Notes under the pieces: model-generated | Told to the model about the DNA's origin: nothing | Databases searched by the model: none | Seen by the model: only the letters and a program-made list of their open reading frames with translations | Shown here: piece after piece, positions 56,298 to 64,000 of the stretch | Layout: each line of letters opens with the position of its first letter | Position numbering within the stretch: position 1 is the first letter of the stretch | Position numbers and translations under genes: made by a program | Origin: Poronia punctata | Taxonomy: Eukaryota; Ascomycota; Sordariomycetes; Xylariales; Xylariaceae | Assembly (NCBI GenBank): GCA_022579005.1 | Contig: MU401520.1 | Coordinates: forward strand, 117,920 to 181,919 | Reading direction: 5' to 3' | DNA: 64,000 bases

Positions 56298-56737
56298 TGT
56301 AATCATCTTTTTCTTGGAAAGATGGGTATTTTTTGTGCAGTTTGTTCCTTATGTAAGCCCAAGGAAGGAGGTGTCTGCGCTGCTACTCGTAGTGCTGTAA
56401 CACACGTCATACAACATGGTAGCTACGTGTTCACTTGATATTTTGGGCAAGGAAGAGAGGGAACAAACCTAAAAAGCATTGAGCTGATTCTAACCGTTTA
56501 ACCTATAGGTTGTAAAAGCAATCTACATTTATATACATTCTCTATTATAGCAGTTTTAAGCACAATATAGTAAATTGTTTTAAAAAACAAACTAGTGTTA
56601 GATCTAATAGGTTATAAGATAATAAGAATTAATGTAATGCCTATATAGTAAAAGTTATATAGCTGTAGTAAAGACTATTATAAAAAAAAAAGTTCTTTTA
56701 TAAGGGGTCTTTCTTTACTTATTTAGTATGTATAAAT
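56298..56737. other. Transition into AT-rich DNA
   Basis: The 82-residue frame at 56190-56438 spans the tRNA and is not a gene. From about 56450 the composition falls to very AT-rich, and sequence up to the left LTR looks like older mutated repeat DNA. The 5-bp target-site copy TAAAT is at 56733-56737. Confidence 0.55.
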
Positions 56738-56935
56738 TGTTAAGGTAGAATTTAATATATAGCTTTAATACTTAAGCAATTGGTTAGGTATAACTATTGT
56801 AATATTTAAAGTAGTGTTTTATATATAGACTGTTACTTAAAAAAGGAAAGGATTGCCTTTAAGACTGCTTTAAGCTATAGTTTTTATAGGTATATAGTAA
56901 GTACTTATATATTTTTTTTTATATATAGTCTTATA
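56738..56935 (-). repeat. Left LTR (3' LTR of the minus-strand element)
   Basis: 198 bp, starting TGTTAAGGTAGAATTTAAT. It aligns without gaps to the right LTR; I count about 17 differences, all C/T or A/G transitions. Confidence 0.93.
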
Positions 56936-59220
56936 ATTATTCTCTTTTTTATTATACTTGTTTATAAGTATTTTGTACTTAAAATAATTATATAACTAGG
57001 TTTTGCATTTTAATTAGCTTTTAATTTATAGAATTAAAATGTACTATATACTGATTTGGTTTTTATAGTAATTTAGATTTGTTGTTTTACTAATTTGCAT
57101 TTATAGCTTAAGTATATTTTTTATTTTTTTTTTTTATATAATAATTTTTAATTGTTTAAGTTTTTAATATTTTAACTTTTTTGTTAGCTTTTTTTTATTG
57201 TTTTGCCTTTTATTTATTTAATTTTTGTATTTAAATTATTATTATGTTGTTAGCTTTTAGTTTTTTGTTTAGTAAACCTAAATTTAGCGCTAAAGAAAGT
57301 TTAGCTGCGCTTAAAGTTTTAAACGTGGTTGCTAGTGCTAAAAAAGCTAGAGCAGCTAAAGAAAATAATAAAAATAAAGATAAAGATGTAGATATACTAC
57401 TTGCGCTTAAATATTGTTGTTGCTTTTAAAAGCAAAGAACTAAGGCTTATAATAAGAAATTTAGCTAACGTTAAGTATTAAAAATTGTTTTTATTGCAAA
57501 TACTTGTTGCTTTTGTTTTAAACGTGCAACTTATACTTTTTAACTAGCTTTAAGTATACTTTTAGTAGTTAAATATGCTTATTTTAACTTAAGTGCCTTT
57601 TTATATAAAGGCTGTTAAAAAGGCTATAATACTTATAAGCTAGTAAGTTGTTTTAGCTTTTTTTTATACTTAATTTATTATTTTTAATATTTTCCTTTTT
57701 TTTTTAGCTTTTTAAAATGTTGCAATTTAATGTAGTTTGTTTATTTAAACTTTTAAAATAGTTTAAAGCTGTATTTATGCTAGCTTAAAAAAATTTAAAT
57801 AATTTTACTAGCTTTGTTATTATAAATATAACTAGCGCTAATATTTAAAAGGGTTTAGTGTTTTTTTATACTAAAATTGCTAGCGTATAATTTTGCTTAT
57901 ATACTATATTTAGTTAAATAGTAAGCACTTATTAATTTGTATTTAATTTTACTAGCAAAAAAAGTTTAAGTAAAGAAAATGCTATTTTTTATAGCTAGCA
58001 TTGTTTTTAAATAAAAATATTGCTTTAAGGCTTAGTTAAATAATTAGTAGTAAACGCTATAAGTATTTTAATTTATATAGCTTTTAAACTTGTTTTTAAT
58101 TAATTTAAAGCTTAGCTTTACGTTGTTAATATGTGCAAGCTACTTAGCTCTATTTTTAACCTATAAAAATAAAATACTTAGCTTAGTTTTTAGCAGTTTA
58201 TTTATTTGTTAAAAAATTAGAAAGATTGGTTACTGCTAAATATAAAGCAAAAACCTAAAATAAGATTGTTTAGTTGCAAGAAAATAATAATATTTTTATT
58301 TTTAATTAAAAAAAGATTTAACTTAATTTTAGCGTTGTTTTATAAGGTTTTAGCTTTTTTGCTTTTTAAAATTAATTTTATATAAGTTAAAAGTAAATAA
58401 TTATAAAATGTTAAAATTAACTTTTTACTTTAAATATATAGTTTAGTAATATAAAGTAAAAAAACTAGTAATAAGGTATAACTTTATATATAATTTATAT
58501 ATGTTTTATTGCTACTTTAAATAATTGTCTTTTTTTAAAATCTTAAAGTGCTTTAGGTGTATAGATGTTTTTATAGTGTACTTATTAGTTATATTTATGT
58601 AGCTAATTTTTTTATTTTACTTTATAATAGGTTTTGCTATTAAATTTTTTTTGTTTTATTATATTTTTAACTTTATAATTTTCTTTTTTTTTTTTTAATT
58701 TTGGTAATAAAATATTTTAGTATGATTTTAAATTACAAGGTTTTAATAGCTAGATTAAAAATACATTATAAATACGGTAGTATTTATGTAAGAGGTTAAA
58801 GCAATATGCTTATAAACTTACTTTGCTTAAAACTTAAAATAGTTTTATATATTTAAAATAAAGTTTTTTATTTTTTAAATTTAGATTTTTTGTTAATAAA
58901 ATAACTAAATTATTAGTGTTAAAAGTTATTAGTTTATGTTTATTATTATAGTATTTTGCATAATATTTGTTAGTAATTTGCTATTAATTTTTTATTGTAT
59001 TTTAGATTTTATTTAGTTTTTTGATTTTTTTGTTTATTGTAAGTATTTTTTTTAAAATATTTGTTTTAATAAATCTTTTAAATTTTAGTAAATATTTATA
59101 TAATGCTTTAAAAAGTAAAATTTTAGTAGTTTTGTTAATAGATAAATTTATTATAAAATAAGCTTAAGGTAGCAATTATGCTTAATTTGTTTTTTGCTTA
59201 TTTGTAAAGCAACAAAGGTA

Positions 59221-59560
59221 GGCTTTAATTATTTAGTTAATTTTTTTTGTTTAACTATTAGTTTAAAAATAAAACGCAACTAAATAGCGTAGTTGAACTT
59301 TAGTATAAAAATACAATTTTAACTAAAATTTACTTGTAAATATTGGTTTTTTGTTTAAGACAATTTCTAGTAGTAAACTATATTTATATTTTATTTTAGT
59401 ATAAAATAGTAATGCTAATTTTAATGCTGTTATATTGTTATTAATAAGAAATAATAAAGCTAATTTAGTAAATTTGTTAACTATAATAAAGATAGTATTA
59501 ACTAGTTAACTTTTATAAATTATAAATAGAAAACTTATAATAAAATTTATTGACAATTTT
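59221..59560 (-). pseudogene. Integrase remains of the Ty3/gypsy element
   Basis: The minus strand still shows the order of an integrase core: a degraded D-F-I-x-x-L-P start, then a VVDR-F-TK-like segment (read now as IVNKFTKLA), then F-T-S-K-F, and an A-F-x-P-Q-T-x-Q-like end, with in-frame stops throughout. The stops and the Trp/Gln-to-stop, Asp-to-Asn changes fit C-to-T and G-to-A mutation. Confidence 0.8.
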
Positions 59561-61042
59561 TTTATAGGTTTTGTTAGTATAGGTAAATTATTTAATTTAC
59601 TATATAGTTAGTAATGTTTTGTTTTAGATTTTAAGCAGATTTAGCATAAATTAATATATTTTTAAATATTTTTTTTTATATCTTTTTAATAAAATTTTTG
59701 TTTTATTAAATTAATTGTTTATAATACTTTAAAATAACTTATAATTAGATTATTATAATAAAGTTAAATTAATTAAAAATAGATTGATTTTTTAAATAAG
59801 ATATATACTTAATTTTAAAAACATATTAAATTGTATTGTATGTTTTATAGTTTTTTTATATTTTCTTTAGCTTAGATTTGTTTGCAAATATTTTTACTTT
59901 TAAGATCTTGTTTTTATACTTATTAAATTAATTTTTATAAAAATTAAAATAGCTTATTTATTTATATGTTTTTTTTAACTAATGTGTTTTTAGCTATTTT
60001 CTAAGATACTAATTATATGATAATAAACTAAATCTTATTTAATTTAACTGCGCATAAGCAATTTGCTAATATGCAAAGCTATTTTTTTTAAATAATAGTA
60101 TTGGCTACTGCTAATTTCTTTTTAATTGTAAGAAGTAGGTTATTATTAGTATATGCATTATTAAAGTAATTAAGCTTTTATAAAAAAAGATTAGCTTTAT
60201 TTTGCTTGCTTTTTTTATACTTTATTATAAAGTTATAAGGTATTAAAAATAAACACTATTTAGCTTGCTAACTATTTAGTTTGGCTGTTTTTATAAATAA
60301 CTAAAGGTTGCTATAATTAAATAATATTTTAATAAGTACTGTACTACTTTATAAGTAATGCTGCTAATGCTTAAAACAAATAATAATTATAAGCATTTTT
60401 TAATTAGGTATGCTATACTTTAATTTTAGTTTGTTAAACTTTTAAAAATAAAATAAAATAGGTTTTTATTAACTTTAATTATTATATTATAAAAGTGTTT
60501 TTATAAGTGCAACCTTAAATATATTAGTTTTTACTTTTATTAGCTTTTTAAAATTAAAATAAACTAAAAGTATAGCTTTAATAAAAGCTTTTTTTAATTA
60601 TTTAAAAGCTTTTTGCTAATAAATATTAAAGGTTATTTAGCTGTTTTTTACTTTTTTCTTAGTGCTACTTATTATTTAATGCAAAGGCTTTAAAATATAG
60701 GAAAATTTTTTAATAAAGCGTTAATAAAAGTTGCAAAACCTTAAGAATTGTTACATTTGCTTGTAGGTTTTTAAAATAGGCTATTTAGAGATAGTTTTAA
60801 TTTTTGTAAGATTTATTTTAATACTTTTATTTAAAATTACATATTTTAAAAATTTTAATTTTTTTTAGTAAAATTAATATTTAGACGCTTTAGCATATAA
60901 GTTTGCTTTTTGCAGCTTTTTAATAATAGTTTAAATATGTTTTTTGTATAATTTTATGTTTTTTAAAAAAATAAGTACATTATTTAAATATGCTATATAA
61001 TAAGTATTAAGCACTTTTTTAAGTGCTTTTTATATATAGTTT

Positions 61043-61360
61043 TAAAAAGTAGCAAGGGTATTTAATAAACCTATTAGCATTATAAGAAATTTATAATGCT
61101 TATATCTTGTTTAAAATGCGGTTTTTTATTTATTTCCCTTTTTTATTTATATTTGATAATATGTATTTTTTAAATTAATTTTTAAGAATACTTTTGTATT
61201 AGACACTTTGTTTAATAACTTTAAAATAAGTAGGAAAGTATATTAATTTTTTTTTAAAACTTTGTTAAAATCTTTATAGTTAATATATAGTTTTAAAGTT
61301 CTGTTTTTTTTTAGTATAAAAAAAATAGGTGCTTTTGCTAGGCTTTTTGATTTTTGTATT
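61043..61360 (-). pseudogene. Reverse transcriptase remains of the Ty3/gypsy element
   Basis: The minus strand reads, with stops, through a recognisable RT order: SLAKAPIFFILKKNRTLKLY, then YINYKDFNKV (from the common V-D-Y-R-x-L-N motif), a K-x-x-L-K-N-T-Y-Y-Q-I block (from the KLDLR-x-AYH-Q-I type, first catalytic region), KTAF-TRYKHYKFLIM and GLLNTLATF. The changes are those expected from RIP. Not functional. Confidence 0.85.
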
Positions 61361-63562
61361 TTTTTGTTTTTTAATATGTTGGCTATTTATGTTTTTAATG
61401 TTTATAACTTATTATAAGCTAAAGGGTAAATTAAATAATAAGAAATAATTGTATTTTTTTGTAAGTTAATTAATAAATCTTTTTTATTAGTATAAGGAAG
61501 TAAGTTAGCATTGTTAATATTAAAGAACTTAGATAGGTTTTAAAGATTTTTTAAAATAGGCGCGAAACTAGATTAATTTTTTTTTAATTTTGATTTTTAA
61601 ATATTTAGAGGTATTGGTTTTAGGACTTAAAGAATTGCTTAGTAATAAACTTTTTTTTTATATTTTTTGGCAAATTGGTAAGGATTTACTATACAATAAT
61701 TTAATTTCTTAAGTTTAAAATATTATTAATTTTTAGCTAAATTTAGTATGATTTTTTTAGAACTTAAGGTTGATTAAGATAGTAATAGAGGGCTTTTTTT
61801 TAATTAATTGTCTTTTGGAATTGCAATACATGGTTGCTTAATTATTTGTTTTTATTTTTTGTAATCTTTTAATTTAAATAGTACTTAATACGCTTTATAT
61901 GTTTTTAATAAACCTTATAATACATTTTGCAATTTAAGTATTTTTATTAAAGCAAGTTAAAGTTTATACTTAATTGCAAATAAATAATTAATATAGTTGC
62001 ATTTAGTATAAGAATTTAAATTAGCATGTATTTAAATTTTTTTATTTAATTTTGTTAACAGAAAAAAGATAGTATATAAAGTATAAAACTGTTATAAAGT
62101 AAGTAAAGATACGCTTTAATTTAGCAGCTTAATTACTTAGCTTTTAACTAAGCTGCTTTGTAGTTTTTTTAATTAAATTAAGGTTTTTTTAAAATAGGAA
62201 ATATTAATTTATTTGCTTATGGTTTTTTTTTTTCTTTTATTTTTTTATTAAAGGTTATTTTTTAGATTTTTTTTTTATTTTTATTTTTTTAATAATTTAA
62301 ATATTTGTTTATATAATGCTTATTTTTTTTATAAGCATAATATTAAATTTTTTTTAAAGTAAGGTTTAGATTTTAATTAAAATTAGGTAGGATTTAATTT
62401 AATCTCGGTCTTTTTTTACGTTAATTTTGTTTTTTTAAATTTTAATTTTTAAATAAATATTTATCTTTTCTTGATCTTTAATTATTAAAAGGATTACTTT
62501 TTTAACTAGAATTAGATCTTTAATTTTGATTTGACTTTAAATTATATAGTTTTTATTAAAATTTTAAAAAGGTTTTAAAGGTAGGTTTTTTTTTTTTATT
62601 ATAATTTATTAATTTTTATTTTTTTATTGCTATATTAACTATGTTAACTTTTTTTTATAGCAATTTGTTGCTATAATAGTTAGTTATTTTTTTTTTTAGT
62701 AAATTAGTTAATTTTTGCTAATATAACTAAGTTTAATTCTTGTTTAATTATTTTATATATTAACTTTTTAATAATTTAAGTTAATAATTAAATAATTATA
62801 GATTTTCTTATAGTTTTTAATTGCAGTTTTTAAGTTAGTTTTATATAAACGCTTTTAGCATACTAAATTAACAAATTAATATTTTAGTTTATAATAAGAA
62901 ATAATTTTAATTATTAGTAAGTTAGACTTGTTTTTAGTTTAAAATAGTAGCAAGTTTAAATTAAAATGCATTTTTGCATTTTTGTTTTATTTAATATTAA
63001 GTATACAATATTTTTTGTTAATTTGTTTATAATTTTTAAGTGTTTAATTAATAGGTTAATCTTATTTTTTTTTTCTATTTAACCTATTAAGAATATATAA
63101 AGTTTATATCTAGCTTTAAATAAGTAAACTTTGTAATTTTACTAAGATCTACTTTTTTAATATTTTAAATAGCTTTATTAAAGCTTTGCTTTTGGTTTAT
63201 ACTTGTTTTATAAGTAGATTGATTATTATAGGGCATGATTTTATTAATTAGTAGCAAATTAATATTATAGCTTATTATAAGTTAAGGTTTATAATTTATA
63301 GGTATTGCTTATAGCTCTTGTCTTAGTTTAATCCTTTAATTTTTTTTTAAAAGGTTTTTAAGTTATTAAATCCTATTTTCTATTGCTTAATAATACAATT
63401 TTTGTTTTTAACAAGGATTTTAAGCATCTTTTTAAACTTAATACAAATTATTAGTGTTTCGGACTTAAATAGGGAATAATTCCTTGTTGTTTTCTTTAGC
63501 ACTTAGACAAAAGTAAGATATTTTTTTTAGTTATAGGTAACTATAAAAAAAAGTAATAGAAT

Positions 63563-63760
63563 TGTTAAAGTAGAATTTAATATATAGCTTTAATACTTAA
63601 GCAATTAGTTAGGTATAACTATCGTAATATTTAAAGTAGTGTTTTATATATAAACTATTACTTAAAAAAGAAAAAGATTGCTTCTAAGACTGCTTTAAGC
63701 TATAGTCTTTATAAGTACACAGTAAGTACCTATGTATTTTTCTTTACATATAGTCTTATA
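63563..63760 (-). repeat. Right LTR (5' LTR of the minus-strand element)
   Basis: 198 bp, gap-free match to the left LTR. It keeps a few C/G positions that the left copy lost, and has lost others, showing independent mutation of the two copies. Confidence 0.93.
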
Positions 63761-64000
63761 TAAATTTTGCAAAAAAAAGAAGTTTTACTTTTTTACGCGT
63801 ACATTAATTAATATATATAATTTAGCTATTTATGCTAGTTTTAATAATTAAAAGTCTTATATTGCTTATTATTATTATTAAAGCTTAATAGTATAGCAAC
63901 TTAGCAATAATAGTATTAGCTAATAAAATTAAACTATTTTGCTTAAAAAAATTTTATTATTAAAATAAAAAATTTAAAATAAAAGCTTTAGCTTTATAGC
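63761..64000. other. AT-rich DNA beyond the retrotransposon
   Basis: Begins with the second TAAAT target copy (63761-63765). The rest is as AT-rich as the element itself, so the retrotransposon appears to sit inside, or next to, another mutated repeat. No gene seen. Confidence 0.6.

Larger units (their letters stand above)
56738..63760 (-). mobile_element. Ty3/gypsy LTR retrotransposon, full length, RIP-degraded, minus orientation
   Basis: The element is 7,023 bp long, bounded by two direct 198-bp LTRs (56738-56935 and 63563-63760) and flanked by identical 5-bp target duplications TAAAT (56733-56737 and 63761-63765). The LTRs start TG and end TA (from CA by C-to-T). Reading the minus strand, reverse transcriptase remains are at about 61043-61360 and integrase remains at about 59221-59560. 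The RT-then-integrase order is that of Ty3/gypsy, and no frame is intact. A purine run (AAAAAAGAGAA on the minus strand) next to the left LTR fits a polypurine tract for this orientation. Nearly all C and G have been lost to T and A and the LTR differences are all transitions, as expected for RIP. It cannot make functional proteins. Confidence 0.92.

Noticed and set aside
56190..56438. 82-residue frame across the tRNA-Asn gene
   Set aside because: It is a translation through a tRNA gene and its flanks.
57244..57429. 61-residue open frame (Ala/Lys-rich) in the AT-rich block
   Set aside because: It lies inside the mutated retrotransposon, on the strand opposite to its genes, and has no domain. 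It is a by-product of lost G/C.
1..64000. CRISPR array or bacterial operon
   Set aside because: No regularly spaced repeats were seen, and introns show the DNA is eukaryotic.

Overview
The window looks like nuclear DNA of a filamentous ascomycete (Pezizomycotina, most likely a Sordariomycete; the order cannot be fixed from sequence alone). The evidence is short GT-AG introns of about 50-190 nt with CTAAC/CTGAC-like branch points, a dispersed Neurospora-type 5S rRNA gene, an intron-bearing tRNA-Asn gene, fungal versions of housekeeping proteins (RPB9, SET9, PFS2, PEX8, SEC63), and a terminal AT-rich block whose changes look like repeat-induced point mutation (RIP).

Layout. 0-12.2 kb: 3' part of an LrgB-like membrane protein, Pin1/ESS1 prolyl isomerase, RPB9, mitochondrial ribosomal protein uL14m, SET9 histone methyltransferase, an unrecognised one-TM protein among microsatellites, and a secreted tyrosinase. 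12.2-21.3 kb: looser, accessory-looking stretch with a fungal rhodopsin-type seven-TM protein, a membrane-anchored LysM protein, a GNAT acetyltransferase and a short-chain dehydrogenase. 22.0 kb: 5S rRNA. 23-52 kb: a mostly housekeeping block with a LCHN/DENND11-like protein, SEC63, an isoprenylcysteine methyltransferase, a maltose-type O-acetyltransferase, a small three-TM protein, PEX8 (ending in the PTS1 SRL), a ZRT3-like zinc transporter, NUC1 endonuclease G, PFS2, a DGAT1-type acyltransferase, an MFS transporter and a TPR-J co-chaperone. 52.2-56.2 kb: gene-poor. 56.2 kb: tRNA-Asn. 56.5-64 kb: AT-rich, carrying a complete but mutated Ty3/gypsy LTR retrotransposon with matching 198-bp LTRs and a 5-bp target duplication.

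The genes do not form an obvious biosynthetic cluster; most are independent housekeeping genes in divergent or tightly convergent pairs. Several share compartments: SEC63, the isoprenylcysteine methyltransferase and the DGAT1-type enzyme are ER membrane proteins, PEX8 is peroxisomal, and uL14m and NUC1 are mitochondrial.

The most unusual observation is downstream of the TPR-J co-chaperone. Its UGA stop is followed in the same frame by 99 more codons that encode a very acidic linker and one C-terminal membrane span. That is the layout expected if stop-codon readthrough makes a tail-anchored isoform. The exon structures given here were worked out by hand from splice signals, reading phase and protein-family conservation; none was tested with transcripts.
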